A stretch of 34,551 nucleotides of DNA from an uncultured Myxococcales bacterium (lineage in GTDB: Bacteria; Myxococcota_A; UBA9042): positions 1 through 34,551 of the forward strand of contig CAISBR010000025.1 in the NCBI GenBank assembly GCA_903883645.1, read 5' to 3'. Made by a program: the position numbers and the translations under genes. Below are positions 1 through 8,197 of this stretch, one piece after another; position 1 is the first letter of the stretch; every line of letters begins with the position of its first letter. Under the pieces are notes generated by a model. The model did no database searches, had not been told where the DNA came from, and saw only the letters and a list, made by a program, of their open reading frames with translations.

Positions 1-257
1 CTGAGCGCGTGCGGACTTCGCGGACACCGGAGCGCAAGGCGGTCAAGCGCGTGCACGCGGCGAGTCGGGAGGCCCGGGAGCGGCTCGAGGCGGAGCTCGA
101 CGCGTTTGAGGAGGCGTACTGTGCGGCGGCGCTGCAACTGCAGACGGAGTCGGCGCGGCTGGCGGCGGGGCAAAAGGCGCGGGCGGTGGAGTTTCCGCAG
201 TGGAGCTTTCCGGGGCGGGCCGGGGTGTGGCCGCGGTGGCCGGGCTTGGATCAATAG
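1..257 (+). CDS. C-terminal part of a protein cut by the left edge; possibly a REP-type (Y1) transposase tail
   Basis: The frame is open from the first bases and ends with TAG. The visible part is an Arg/Glu/Ala-rich helix followed by a short tail containing EFPQWSFPGRAG. A charged helix followed by a V/EFP-x-G/S-FP tail is, from memory, common at the C-terminus of REP-associated tyrosine transposases, but the catalytic HUH and Tyr motifs would lie outside the window, so this is only a guess. A GTG at 9 could be read as a start but the frame is open upstream of it. A copy of the dispersed AGTAGAAAATGG repeat begins within a few bases of the stop codon. Confidence 0.4.
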   Translation, partial: ERVRTSRTPERKAVKRVHAASREARERLEAELDAFEEAYCAAALQLQTESARLAAGQKARAVEFPQWSFPGRAGVWPRWPGLDQ

Positions 258-260
258 TTA

Positions 261-288
261 ATACTTTCAAGGGGTAGAAAATGGATGC
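261..288 (+). repeat. Dispersed AT-rich repeat, copy A
   Basis: It reads CTTTCAAGG then GGTAGAAAATGGATGC. It lies between two convergent genes (ends at 257 and 307). The core GTAGAAAATGG is at 274-284. One of eight loci sharing the pattern. Confidence 0.7.
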
Positions 289-309
289 GTCCAGATCACG
301 TCCAGATCA
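288..309 (+). repeat. Two tandem copies of an 11-bp unit
   Basis: CGTCCAGATCA occurs at 288-298 and again at 299-309. The second copy ends with the stop codon of the minus-strand phosphoesterase gene, and the first touches the end of repeat copy A. It may be a small slippage or insertion scar. Confidence 0.6.
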
Positions 310-2073
310 GTGCTGCAAGGTGAACTGGTCGATTAACTTCGCACCGTCCCCAGTAAACGCCTGGACTGCGAGTTTTTTGCCGGTGATAGTCAAGATGGCG
401 AAGTTCCCGAGGTCGCCTGAGACCGAGGTTGCGGTCCACCATTGCGTGCCGGCGGCGTAGGCGGGAGCAAAGAATGCTCCGGCGACAACGTATTGCACGC
501 CCTGACCGGGGGGCGCCGGCTGGTTGCCAAGAATCGGTACGCTGCGCTCGTAGTCGTGGTCGTGACCCGAAAACACGAGATCAACCCCGTACTTCTCGAA
601 CAGGGGGACCCAGTTCAACTGCACGCGCGGCGTCGACCCATGCACTGCGCACGCGCTATAGGCCGAGTGGTGCATCGTCGCCACAATCCACTCTACCTGA
701 GGATTTGCCGCGGCCGCTTGCAAGTCCGCCTCGAGCCAAGGAACTTGGTCCACAGCCGCCTGATCGCTGTTGGCGTCGAGACCGACGAAGTGCGCATTGC
801 CGATGCCGAGCGACCATGCATGTTCGTGGTACGCAACGGGCAGCCCAGGCATAATGGGCAGCGCGAATTGGGCGTAATAATACTCCGCTAGGACCTCGTG
901 GTTCCCTTGCACGGGCATCAGCGGGCGGTTGCGCAAGACGGGTTGCATCGCGTCGAACCAGGCGTTCCACTCATCTTGTGTGCCGACCGGATTCATGTCG
1001 CCGTTGAAGAACCATGCCAGCGCCTGAATCGTACCTAAGTACGGCATATTAGCCTTGATTTTTGGCAGCCCGTTGCGGCTGTCGCCGGCGAGCACAAACT
1101 GCATCGGCTTCGGGTCGCCCGGCGCGGGCGCAGTGCGGAAGTGCAGCACGGGACCGAGGTCTCCGCCAACCAGTGACCCGCTTTTTGCGTCAAGACTCTG
1201 CCAAGTGCCTGCGCGTGCAACATAATCTGTGTCTGGCTGCAACCCAGTGGCCTCGACGTGCCACGCTACTTTGGGCCCAACCACGGGGCCCACGGTGCTC
1301 TCATATGCCGTGCCTAGGCCCTCAAACACCTTGCCCGTACTGAGCAATTGTCCTTCGTACAGCCCCGCCTGGTCCGCCGGCGCTACCAAGAGCCGCGGTG
1401 TGTACGTTGTAAGGTTGCTAGCCTCGGTCGTCCAACTGACAGTCACGGTGCTCGCCGGGTCTTGCTGCCACGACTGGTGCATATTCTGCACCATCAGCGC
1501 GGGGTTAGAGGCCCATTGCGGCGGCGGGACGTCAGGCTGCACCGCATCTGGCGGCGGCACATCTGGCGGCGGCACATCGGGAGGTGGCACATCGGGAGGT
1601 GGCACATCGGGAGGTGGCACATCGGGAGGTGGCACATCCAGTAACTGGACTTGGTCCTGCGGCGGCGCATCGGCCGCGTCGCCATCCGGAGCCGAAGTGT
1701 CCGGCGTGGCATCAAGAATCACAGTATCGACTGTAGAGTCAGATACTTCTGCAACATCACCAGGCCCATCTGAGACTGCGTCCGCGGCCGCTTGAGTGGT
1801 GGAGTCGCCTGCGGCATCGTCACCGTCAGAAAATGGCTGCTCACTCGTATCAGTTGTATTATCAATCTGTTGTGAGTCGGCGGAAGGCTCAGTAAGCCCG
1901 CTGGATTCGTCTGTGTCGGCGGCAATAGTCGCATCCACCCCGCTGGCCGGCGTGCCCGCGAGCAGGTCGGGCAGGGCGTAGTGGGCGTCCGCTGCCGGCG
2001 CGGGTCCGCACGCCGCGAGCAGACACATCGCAAACGGGAGGGCAAGCGCGCGATGGCTCACGGTCGATATCAA
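307..2073 (-). CDS. Purple-acid-phosphatase-like metallophosphoesterase lipoprotein
   Basis: Probably an exported, lipid-anchored phosphoesterase. The N-terminus is a lipoprotein signal (LLAAC, Cys22). Residues about 25-145 are an acidic Ser/Thr/Asp linker, followed by a (VPPPD)n tract to about 187. Residues about 190-310 look like the fibronectin-like N-terminal domain of purple acid phosphatases. From about 320 the metallophosphoesterase motifs follow in order: LAGDSRNG, a GDMNP segment, GNHE, ATMHHSAYS and SGHDHDYERS, which together supply the expected metal-binding Asp, Asn and His residues. The predicted start is TTG. A GTG four codons later gives an equally good signal peptide. The gene is the last of a minus-strand series and is followed by repeat copy A. 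The family is certain; the substrate is unknown. Confidence 0.85.
   Translation of the reverse strand: MISTVSHRALALPFAMCLLAACGPAPAADAHYALPDLLAGTPASGVDATIAADTDESSGLTEPSADSQQIDNTTDTSEQPFSDGDDAAGDSTTQAAADAVSDGPGDVAEVSDSTVDTVILDATPDTSAPDGDAADAPPQDQVQLLDVPPPDVPPPDVPPPDVPPPDVPPPDVPPPDAVQPDVPPPQWASNPALMVQNMHQSWQQDPASTVTVSWTTEASNLTTYTPRLLVAPADQAGLYEGQLLSTGKVFEGLGTAYESTVGPVVGPKVAWHVEATGLQPDTDYVARAGTWQSLDAKSGSLVGGDLGPVLHFRTAPAPGDPKPMQFVLAGDSRNGLPKIKANMPYLGTIQALAWFFNGDMNPVGTQDEWNAWFDAMQPVLRNRPLMPVQGNHEVLAEYYYAQFALPIMPGLPVAYHEHAWSLGIGNAHFVGLDANSDQAAVDQVPWLEADLQAAAANPQVEWIVATMHHSAYSACAVHGSTPRVQLNWVPLFEKYGVDLVFSGHDHDYERSVPILGNQPAPPGQGVQYVVAGAFFAPAYAAGTQWWTATSVSGDLGNFAILTITGKKLAVQAFTGDGAKLIDQFTLQH
1546..1635 (-). 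repeat. Six tandem 15-bp units encoding VPPPD
   Basis: Six units with a 15-bp period, two of type ATCTGGCGGCGGCAC and four of type ATCGGGAGGTGGCAC on the plus strand. They encode the Pro/Asp-rich linker of the phosphoesterase. The four later units are identical, which suggests recent expansion by slippage. Copy-number changes would stay in frame. Confidence 0.85.
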
Positions 2074-2165
2074 AGGATGCTACCCGGCGCCGATAGTTGC
2101 GCCCTATACAGATGCTGCCGGGTTCGGTGGTGCACCGCAAGCGACTTACGGGGTTGCGACTGCGG

Positions 2166-3140
2166 CTAGCGCCCGGGAATCGGAGCAAAGTGAAGGACCG
2201 CGTGTTGCAGCAGCTTGGCAAGTGTCTGTCGCCGCAGCACAAACGCGCGTTCTTGGCGCAGATGGGCCTCGACCAGCGGTCGTGCCTCGGCCAGGGGCAG
2301 GGCGCGCTCGGGCCGGCGGCCGCGCAATAGCAGAAGATGCCAGCCGAAACTGGTCTGCACCGGCTCGCTGACTTGCCCAGGTTGCAGTGTGCGCAGCGCT
2401 GCGGCCAGCTGCGGGTCTAGTGCGCTCGTCAGCGTCCAGTCGCGATCGCCGTTCGGACGAAAGCCCAGGCGCAGCGCTGTTTGGGCTGCTGCCTCGGCAA
2501 AGGGCTCACCGCGGACTACGGCAGCCTTGACGTCTAGCGCGCCTTGCCGCGCCTCTACCCTCTGGCTGGGCAGCGCCAGCTCACTCAAAAGCACTTGCTC
2601 ACCCTGGATATACCGGCCGCCGCGCTTCTCGTAGCGCTCGGCCACCGCACTTGGGTCCAAGGGGCCGTCGATAGCAGCCCGGTTGAACTCATCAAGAGCC
2701 AGGTCGGTCCGCGTCGCCAGCCGCCACCCGGCGAGCGTCTGCCGATGTTGCTGCAAGTTCGCCAACCAGTTGCTCCGTGTACCCTGCAGCGCAACTTGGC
2801 GAGCCTCTTCTTGGGTCGCGAGATACTGAATTTGCTGCTGTTGCAGACTTGTGAGCGCAGCCCAGGTCAGCGAAGCGTCGACCGCCGCATCCACAGCTGC
2901 CCGCCACTCGCGCGGGTCGTCGTTCATCACTAGCTCGCGCAGCAGCGTCTTGGCGATGCGGTGGCCGTTGCATTCGGCTAGGTCCTCGGCGCCCCACGGT
3001 GCTGGCGTAGCAACCACTGGCGCAGGAGCTCCGCCGCCGCGACACGCCGCAAGGCAGATCGCCAGCCATAGGCAAATTAGATAGAGGTTATTTAGCCAGT
3101 TCAATGAACGACTTCCAGTGATGAATGGCCAGGCCAGCAT
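2166..3140 (-). CDS. Parvulin-type peptidyl-prolyl isomerase, lipoprotein
   Basis: A probable envelope foldase of the PpiC/PrsA/SurA type. A hydrophobic segment ends in the lipobox LAAC. A helical, charged N-terminal half (chaperone-like, about residues 40-180) leads to a parvulin domain at about 195-300 with GEPFAEAA, LQPGQVSEPVQTSFGWHLL and an RRP tail. These match the family pattern Lx-x-GxVSxPVxTxxGxH. The start is uncertain. The ATG chosen at 3140 has AGAAGG just upstream and gives the signal peptide an Arg. An ATG at 3167 and a TTG at 3104 (preceded by GGAAG) are alternatives. All overlap the end of the upstream gene, so translational coupling is likely. Confidence 0.75.
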   Translation of the reverse strand: MLAWPFITGSRSLNWLNNLYLICLWLAICLAACRGGGAPAPVVATPAPWGAEDLAECNGHRIAKTLLRELVMNDDPREWRAAVDAAVDASLTWAALTSLQQQQIQYLATQEEARQVALQGTRSNWLANLQQHRQTLAGWRLATRTDLALDEFNRAAIDGPLDPSAVAERYEKRGGRYIQGEQVLLSELALPSQRVEARQGALDVKAAVVRGEPFAEAAAQTALRLGFRPNGDRDWTLTSALDPQLAAALRTLQPGQVSEPVQTSFGWHLLLLRGRRPERALPLAEARPLVEAHLRQERAFVLRRQTLAKLLQHAVLHFAPIPGR

Positions 3141-4023
3141 AGGCCTTCTGCGTCCGCAACTGGGCATGGACTTGCGCCAGGGCCATCGTCATCGCTGCCT
3201 TGCCCTCCTCGCAAAACGTCAGGTCGTCGTCGAGTTGGCATTGGGTTTCGACGCCTATCACCACGCGCTTCCCCGCGACACCAGCATAGGCCAGCGTGGC
3301 CTCGGCGTGCGCGACAATGTCGGCCACATCGTCGTCGTAGTCCATCAGCACGGCCGTGTCGACCACATCGAGCACCCATTCGGACATCGGCCGCGTCTGC
3401 CCATGCCGTTGCAACTTCAGCGCGCTGTACCACGTCGGCATGTCAAAGCTGAGCGCCAGCTTGGAGCCATGCGCAATATCCCGAAGTTGTTCAAGAATAT
3501 CGATAAGGCCAAGCAGCAGAGCATCGCGGTTCGTCTGCCATGCCGCCAGCGCGTGCGGCTCGATGTTGACCTGTAGCGCCACGGCGTGCGGGCCCTCTTC
3601 GTGTTCGGCGAACGTCGCCAAAGCGTGGGCGATCGCGATGACTTCGGCGGCGTGCTCTGGTTGCGCCCACTCGGGCCGGCCGATCAGCAGCTCAACTTGC
3701 ACTCCCGCCGCCGCCGCGCGCACCACCAGCTGCTGGAGCAAGACTGGCGCGTCATAAACCAGCGTTTGCGCTTGCACATACAGCGTAGTCAGCGACGCGT
3801 CGCGGGCGAGTTCGACGAGCGCTGCACCGGCATTTTCGTCGGTCGCCGGCTCGTTGCTCCAAACCCACATGCCGTTTTCGAACTCGCTTGGCCCGGGTTG
3901 GGGCGGCAACTCGGCTGCGCACGCCGCGAATCCGATGCAAATGGCGAGCAACGGCATAAGCCGCAAAGTCTGAGTCTGCGTCTGAGGCTGAGTCTGAGTC
4001 TGAGTCTGCGTCTGCGTCTGCAT
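3088..4023 (-). CDS. TIM-barrel-like exported lipoprotein of unknown function
   Basis: I do not recognise a named family. After a (QT)n leader the signal peptide LLAICIGFAAC carries a lipobox. The body alternates beta strands and helices like a (beta/alpha)8 barrel: GMWVWSNEP, TTLYVQAQT, VQVELLIGRPEW, VALQVNIEPH, LALSFDMPTWY, TAVLMDYDDD, RVVIGVETQ and AGLAIHHWKSF. The acidic residues at strand ends (NIEPH, DYDDD, GVETQ) would suit a glycoside-hydrolase-like active site; that is inference. The ATG used here follows an in-frame TAG directly. The internal ATG at about 3957, just before the signal peptide, is an alternative start that would leave the hexanucleotide repeat untranslated. The gene overlaps the downstream PPIase. 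Confidence 0.65.
   Translation of the reverse strand: MQTQTQTQTQTQPQTQTQTLRLMPLLAICIGFAACAAELPPQPGPSEFENGMWVWSNEPATDENAGAALVELARDASLTTLYVQAQTLVYDAPVLLQQLVVRAAAAGVQVELLIGRPEWAQPEHAAEVIAIAHALATFAEHEEGPHAVALQVNIEPHALAAWQTNRDALLLGLIDILEQLRDIAHGSKLALSFDMPTWYSALKLQRHGQTRPMSEWVLDVVDTAVLMDYDDDVADIVAHAEATLAYAGVAGKRVVIGVETQCQLDDDLTFCEEGKAAMTMALAQVHAQLRTQKAYAGLAIHHWKSFIELAK
3968..4021 (-). repeat. Nine tandem hexanucleotides at the start of the lipoprotein gene
   Basis: Nine units of GTCTGA/GTCTGC (one GGCTGA) on the plus strand. They encode a Gln-Thr run before the signal peptide, or form the leader if translation starts at the later ATG. Slippage would change length without changing frame. Confidence 0.85.
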
Positions 4024-4029
4024 CTAGCG

Positions 4030-4252
4030 TTAGACCGCCACGGAGCCGCTAAAGTTGCTGGTGTCAGCGTGAAAATCCTTGATAATACAAAGCTTTTTCG
4101 CCGATCCGTCGAGCTGCAATTGCACCGCGATGAGCTGGTTCAACGCCGAGACGAGGACCACCCCCGCATCGCTTCCGCGCTCGAGAGGTCGCCGCCCAAA
4201 GCGCCAAGAGTGCAAGGACGCAAAATCGCTGGTGCATGGGCATCGCCGCCAT
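4030..4252 (-). pseudogene. Small secreted protein, apparently broken by a frameshift
   Basis: This region between two minus-strand genes has no intact convincing ORF. Two partial frames fit together. One, from an ATG at 4252, encodes a good signal peptide (FCVLALLALWAATSRA). A second frame, ending at 4030, encodes a coherent C-terminus (VLVSALNQLIAVQLQLDG, then CIIKDFHAD and SNFSGSVAV). Joining them by one indel near 4165-4190 gives a secreted protein of about 75 residues. The second frame stops six bases before the start of the downstream lipoprotein gene, as expected for an operon member. No family is recognised. Alternatives are two unrelated chance ORFs or a sequencing error. Confidence 0.35.
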
Positions 4253-4402
4253 CGCCGGCTGGGTGGGCCGGAGCGGTCAGGGTAGTCGAGACCCACTGGC
4301 GCGTCGAGTCGGCCACAAGAACGCCAGCTTGCGCACCACAAAAAGGACAGGGCGCCCACAGAAAACCCAATGCAATCAGATCGTTCGTTCTGGGCGGCGC
4401 TG

Positions 4403-6502
4403 TCACAGCGCGCGTCTGCGGCGCCAACGTAAGGCTGCAACCGCACTGAACAACGCCAACCACGCAGACGAGTTGCGACCCGTGCCGCTGCATCCCGAGT
4501 CCGCAGGTCCGCTGGTGTTCAATCCCACGCCGGCACTGGGCAATGAATCGCCGGCAGCATCTAGACTTGCAGCCCCAATGTCGGAGCTACCCCCATCGAA
4601 TAGCGCGCCAGCATCGACTGCGGCCGCCACATCGGTGTCGCTTGCCTTGTACGTGTCAATTTTTGAAGCAGTTCCGTCGTCGTCGGCCGCTGAGCTCGCG
4701 TCCTTGCCAGGCAGCGCCGTGGCGTCGCACGCATCGCCCAGGCCATCGCCGTCGCTATCGGTCTGCTCAGGATTGTATTCTTTGGGACAATTATCGGTTT
4801 TGTCGCCCTCACCATCATTGTCGTCGTCGGGGTCGCAGTCGTCGCCTTGCTTGTCGCCGTCGAGGTCGACTTGACCAGGGTTGGCGACATACGGGCAGTT
4901 GTCCAGAGCATCTGCGACCCCGTCGCTATCGTAATCACTAATAACCACAGCTAGATCGCTGGCAAGCGAGTCTGTCGTGCCGGCGTCAAATTCGGGGTTG
5001 CTGCCGGCATCCACAGGTGGGCCCGTATCAGGTGTCGGCGTATCATCGACCGGGTCACACGCGTCGCCCAGGCCATCTTTGTCTTTGTCGGCCTGCGCTG
5101 GGTTGTCGACGAGGGGGCAATTGTCTTTTGAATCAAGCACTCCATCGTCGTCATCGTCGCTATCGCACGCATCGCCCGCGCCGTCCTTGTCCGTGTCTTT
5201 TTGGTTCTGATTCGCGACTTGCGGGCAATTGTCGTCCTCGTCAAAGACGGTGTCGTTGTCGTCGTCGCCGTCGCAGGCATCGCCCAGGCCGTCGCCGTCC
5301 TTGTCGGCTTGGTTCGCATTCTTGATCTTTGGACAGTTATCCTTGGCATCCACCACGCCATCGCCATCGACATCGGTGGGCACCGCCGATACCACCAGCG
5401 GAAAATCGACTTTAAGATCCTGGCCCTTAACGACCGTCTTGGTGTAACTCAGAATCTTGTAACCCGACAGGGTTGCGGTCAGCGTGTACGTACCCGCCGG
5501 CACCGACAGGGCGTAAGCGCCTTTGGCATCTGTCAGATCGCCCGGCCCACCTGTAATCTGAATGGCGGCCCCAGCGAGCACCTTGGTAGCCTGGCCCGAG
5601 ACGTAGGCAGTGCCGTAGAAGCTTGCCATGGTACCGATTTTAGGTGCATATACGGCCAAGTGGTTGCCCACGGTGCGCTCGACACCGTCCGACGGCGAGT
5701 TCACAACGCCCTGGCCCGACAGGTACATCGTGCTCGAGCCGCCGCCGTCTAGGTTAAGGGCTGTCCAGGCGCCTAACCCCTTCATCAGCGTGGCTTCTTC
5801 GTCGCAGCGCATGCCCACGCTGAGCGACGGTTGACGGCCATCGACTACAGCAATGATGAGTGTAGTTCCAGCCTTATCGAGGCCGACTAGGGTGCGCGGA
5901 TGGCGGGTCTGGCAGAACGACGACTTGGGGTTGGTGGCCGCGGTGGTGGTCTTGCCCGCGTCGACAAGGATGGGGTGACCCGAAACCACGCCCCACATGC
6001 TCTTGGCGTCGAACTTCAAGATCTCGGCGGCGAGGTGAATGACGGGTTTTGACGGATTGCCTTTGCTAAATACAAGATTGGCATCGCTTTTATCGTCGGC
6101 GGTGTCGAGCCATGCCTTGCCATCGCCAGCCGCCAGCCCGCCCGTGGCATAGGTAGCGTAGCTAAAGAAATCGCCGTTGACGGCTGCTTGTGCCTTGATA
6201 ACTTTGGCGAAACTTGAGGTCTTTTGCTTGCGCTGGGCAGTCGCCGTGGCATCCAGCGTCACGCCCGCAACTGTGGTGTCGACTACCAGAGCGTGAATGC
6301 TCCACTTGGGCGACGCGACCGTGCGGTGCAATTGCTTTACACCATCAAAGGGTTGCGTCCACTTGTCGCCGGCCAGTGCCGTGGCCGTGGTCAGCAGCAC
6401 CAGCAGGGCTAGCAACGCGGAAGTGCCAAATCCGCGGACCCGCCGCCGCGCCGCGCACCAGCGCCAAAGTTTGCGCGTGGAACTCCAATTCCCTGTATCC
6501 AT
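4403..6502 (-). CDS. Secreted phosphodiester glycosidase (NAGPA-like) with thrombospondin-3 repeats and MYXO-CTERM tag
   Basis: The ATG at 6502 is preceded by GAGGT and is preferred over an ATG 25 codons upstream. Residues about 22-43 are a signal segment. Residues about 60-285 match the phosphodiester glycosidase (NAGPA, formerly DUF2233) family: [33 protein letters not shown] and the signature [13 protein letters not shown]. About 288-375 is a carboxypeptidase-regulatory-like beta domain ([21 protein letters not shown]). About 375-593 holds thrombospondin type 3 Ca-binding repeats of the form DxDGDGxxDxxDNCP. The C-terminus has a Cys, a hydrophobic segment and RWRRRRAL, like the MYXO-CTERM sorting tag. 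It probably acts on glycosyl phosphodiesters at the cell surface; the substrate is unknown. Confidence 0.88.
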   Translation of the reverse strand: MDTGNWSSTRKLWRWCAARRRVRGFGTSALLALLVLLTTATALAGDKWTQPFDGVKQLHRTVASPKWSIHALVVDTTVAGVTLDATATAQRKQKTSSFAKVIKAQAAVNGDFFSYATYATGGLAAGDGKAWLDTADDKSDANLVFSKGNPSKPVIHLAAEILKFDAKSMWGVVSGHPILVDAGKTTTAATNPKSSFCQTRHPRTLVGLDKAGTTLIIAVVDGRQPSLSVGMRCDEEATLMKGLGAWTALNLDGGGSSTMYLSGQGVVNSPSDGVERTVGNHLAVYAPKIGTMASFYGTAYVSGQATKVLAGAAIQITGGPGDLTDAKGAYALSVPAGTYTLTATLSGYKILSYTKTVVKGQDLKVDFPLVVSAVPTDVDGDGVVDAKDNCPKIKNANQADKDGDGLGDACDGDDDNDTVFDEDDNCPQVANQNQKDTDKDGAGDACDSDDDDDGVLDSKDNCPLVDNPAQADKDKDGLGDACDPVDDTPTPDTGPPVDAGSNPEFDAGTTDSLASDLAVVISDYDSDGVADALDNCPYVANPGQVDLDGDKQGDDCDPDDDNDGEGDKTDNCPKEYNPEQTDSDGDGLGDACDATALPGKDASSAADDDGTASKIDTYKASDTDVAAAVDAGALFDGGSSDIGAASLDAAGDSLPSAGVGLNTSGPADSGCSGTGRNSSAWLALFSAVAALRWRRRRAL

Positions 6503-6640
6503 CGCGACCTCGCTCCTCGAACCGCCCGGCCTGTGCGCCGCCAGTTGCACGCTACGGTGAGCGCCGCACGTCGTCAAGGCCGCAGTGCGCGTGGCGCGTC
6601 AAAGCCAGGGTAAGTCCGGTAGACGATCGAGCAAAGTCTA

Positions 6641-6667
6641 TAATTTCAGATAGTAGAAAAAGGATGC
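6641..6667 (+). repeat. Dispersed AT-rich repeat, copy B
   Basis: It reads TAATTTCAGATAGTAG then AAAAAGGATGC. It belongs to the AAGGATGC subtype together with copy F. It lies upstream of the glycosidase gene, and its last bases contain the only ATG of a small Cys-rich ORF. Confidence 0.75.
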
Positions 6668-6849
6668 TTTCATGCAGCGCTCTTTCATGCGCGACTTCGC
6701 TGTGCGTCGAAGGTCCGGGCTACCAATCGAGCTACTACTGCACGGGCCCGTGCCTGACGGCGAAGGTCTGCGGCCCCAAGCTGCCGATCTGCTCTAACAT
6801 CGCGTTTTTAGGTAAGGTGTGCATCCGCGACCCCAAGGCTGTGCCTTAG
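6664..6849 (+). CDS. Small cysteine-rich ORF, perhaps the 3' remnant of a secreted protein
   Basis: A 61-codon frame whose only ATG lies in the 3' end of repeat copy B. The product has eight Cys residues, including YYCTGPCLTAKVCGPKLPIC and LGKVCIRDPKAVP, a pattern typical of disulfide-rich extracellular proteins. There is no signal peptide. It overlaps the stop of the WYL regulator by four bases, tail to tail. It may be the end of a larger gene whose 5' part was lost, with the repeat at the junction. No family is recognised, and a chance ORF cannot be excluded. Confidence 0.35.
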   Translation: MLSCSALSCATSLCVEGPGYQSSYYCTGPCLTAKVCGPKLPICSNIAFLGKVCIRDPKAVP

Positions 6850-7850
6850 CTCTCCACCTGATAGCGGGTCACCGTGCGCTGCGCTTGGTCGAGCATGTCG
6901 GCGCGCAGCTCTGGCGGACCAACGACTTCGACAAGCGGGCCAAAACCACGAAGCCAATGGCGCAGTTGCATGGTATCGGGCACCGCGGCGCGGAGTCTGA
7001 CACGGCCGTCGGCCATCGTGGAGCACTGCTGGTCGCGCTCAAGCGGCGTCTCGATGATCCGCACTGCTGCAACGGCTTCGAACAGACACTCGAGCTGTAT
7101 CAGCCCTTCGCCCATGCGAAAATCGAATGACCGCTCGGCGATCCACGCATCGAGGTCAAAGCCGATGAGCGGGTCGACCGGCGCTTCAAGTACCTCGACT
7201 TGTTCCATGCGGTGCAACATCAACTGCTTTGGGTCGCGGTAGGACCACAGCGTGCACACCAACATCGGCACCGCGTCGCGGTACACCAGGCCAAGCGGAT
7301 GAACAGTATATTCGCGGATATCTGTCTCGCCGCGGCGACGGTAGCGCACCTGCATCTGGCGTTCTGCAGCCAGGGCGTGGTGCACGGCTTCGAGCACCTC
7401 GGGTGCCACAATCGGCGGCACCAACGGCTGCCCGACCGGCATCGCTCGCACTTTCTTGGGCCAAGAGGCGACAGAATTGGTCGCCACGCCAGCCAGGATG
7501 CCCTGCGCCTGGGTGAACCATGGCGCCAAGTAGTCGCGCGTTGCCTCGGGGAGCAGATGGCGTAAGTGTTCGTCGGCCATGCGAAAAGCTAACGCCGTGT
7601 GCACATCCATCCCGGGTACGCCCGCCGATGCGGCATCGCGTTGCCACGACCAGCCATGCGGTCGGTGCCGGTCGTCGCAAACGAGCGGAAACACGTCCGA
7701 GAGCTTGCGCAAGTCGCGCTGAACGCTGCGCTGGTCGACGGCAAATCCATGGACTTCAAGCTGATCCTGCAACGACGCCGTGTCGATCTTTCGTGGCGCG
7801 CGGGGCACGCACGCGAGCATGGTCCACTGGCGGAGCAGCGTATCGTTCAT
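6846..7850 (-). CDS. WYL-domain transcriptional regulator (YafY/PafC type)
   Basis: A 334-residue regulator. Residues 1-65 form the winged HTH: MNDTLLRQWTMLACVPRAPR, a recognition segment, then RSVQRDLRKLSDVFPL. Residues about 150-220 are the WYL domain (QVRYRRRGETDIREYTVHPL, then LVCTLWSYRDPKQLMLHRM), and the rest is the WCX C-terminal extension. WYL domains usually sense a small ligand or nucleic acid, often in DNA-damage or phage-defence settings. No target is evident. The frame is open to 8078, but the family starts at this ATG, GGAG lies 12 bases upstream, and an intrinsic terminator at 8006-8041 would sit inside the longest form. An ATG at 7970 is an alternative start. Confidence 0.85.
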   Translation of the reverse strand: MNDTLLRQWTMLACVPRAPRKIDTASLQDQLEVHGFAVDQRSVQRDLRKLSDVFPLVCDDRHRPHGWSWQRDAASAGVPGMDVHTALAFRMADEHLRHLLPEATRDYLAPWFTQAQGILAGVATNSVASWPKKVRAMPVGQPLVPPIVAPEVLEAVHHALAAERQMQVRYRRRGETDIREYTVHPLGLVYRDAVPMLVCTLWSYRDPKQLMLHRMEQVEVLEAPVDPLIGFDLDAWIAERSFDFRMGEGLIQLECLFEAVAAVRIIETPLERDQQCSTMADGRVRLRAAVPDTMQLRHWLRGFGPLVEVVGPPELRADMLDQAQRTVTRYQVES

Positions 7851-8005
7851 GGCGTGGCGAAGCTCCAACCGCGACTTGACCTCATGACTCTTGGCGCGTC
7901 GCGGTACGCCCAGTGTCGCTGATTGCGGTTTGAGGTCAAGCCCCAAGGTGGGTGTAAGTTTGCGCGTCATGTTGGAATTGCTCGCTTTGACTAGGCCTAC
8001 CGGGT

Positions 8006-8041
8006 AAAAAAAGGGGCTGCCGCTCGGGAATCGACAGCCCC
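8006..8041 (-). terminator. Intrinsic terminator pointing towards the WYL gene
   Basis: On the minus strand GGGGCTG (8041-8035) pairs with CAGCCCC (8019-8013). Two more pairs follow after one mismatch, then a run of seven T (8012-8006). No minus-strand gene lies immediately upstream, so it ends either a short leader RNA of the regulator (attenuation) or an unannotated small RNA. Confidence 0.7.
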
Positions 8042-8143
8042 CCGCGCATAGGTGTACCGCCTGTGTGGCAGAAGGCAATCCTAAGCCTGTCGCAATGCGA
8101 CAACCTGCGTCGGGTGGTGGGCGCGTGCTCTTGCAGATCGGGC

Positions 8144-8172
8144 TTGCTGACCCGCCACGAGCGCGCTACATT
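8144..8172 (+). promoter_or_regulatory. Possible sigma-70-type promoter for the Cys-repeat lipoprotein
   Basis: TTGCTG and TACATT are separated by 17 bp. Transcription would start near 8179, leaving a short leader that contains the GGAGG at 8189-8193. Found by eye; similar TACNNT boxes lie before other genes here. Confidence 0.35.
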
Positions 8173-8197
8173 GGCCGCCAGCCCCCTTGGAGGCCCT

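Larger units (their letters stand above)
7851..8197. other. Divergent intergenic region between the WYL regulator and the Cys-repeat lipoprotein
   Basis: About 350 bases with no supported gene if the preferred starts are right. It holds a strong minus-strand intrinsic terminator (8006-8041) and a plausible plus-strand promoter (8144-8172). The regulator's own promoter was not identified. In-frame extensions of both flanking ORFs enter the region but have no good ribosome-binding sites. Confidence 0.55.

Noticed and set aside
1546..1635. Regular 15-bp repeats as a CRISPR-like or iteron array
   Set aside because: They are in frame, without spacers, and encode a Pro/Asp linker in a confident gene.
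2081..2092. CAAAGGATGCTA upstream of the phosphoesterase gene resembles the 3' end of copies B and F
   Set aside because: Only about 11 bases match and the GTAG core and AATTTCA part are absent.
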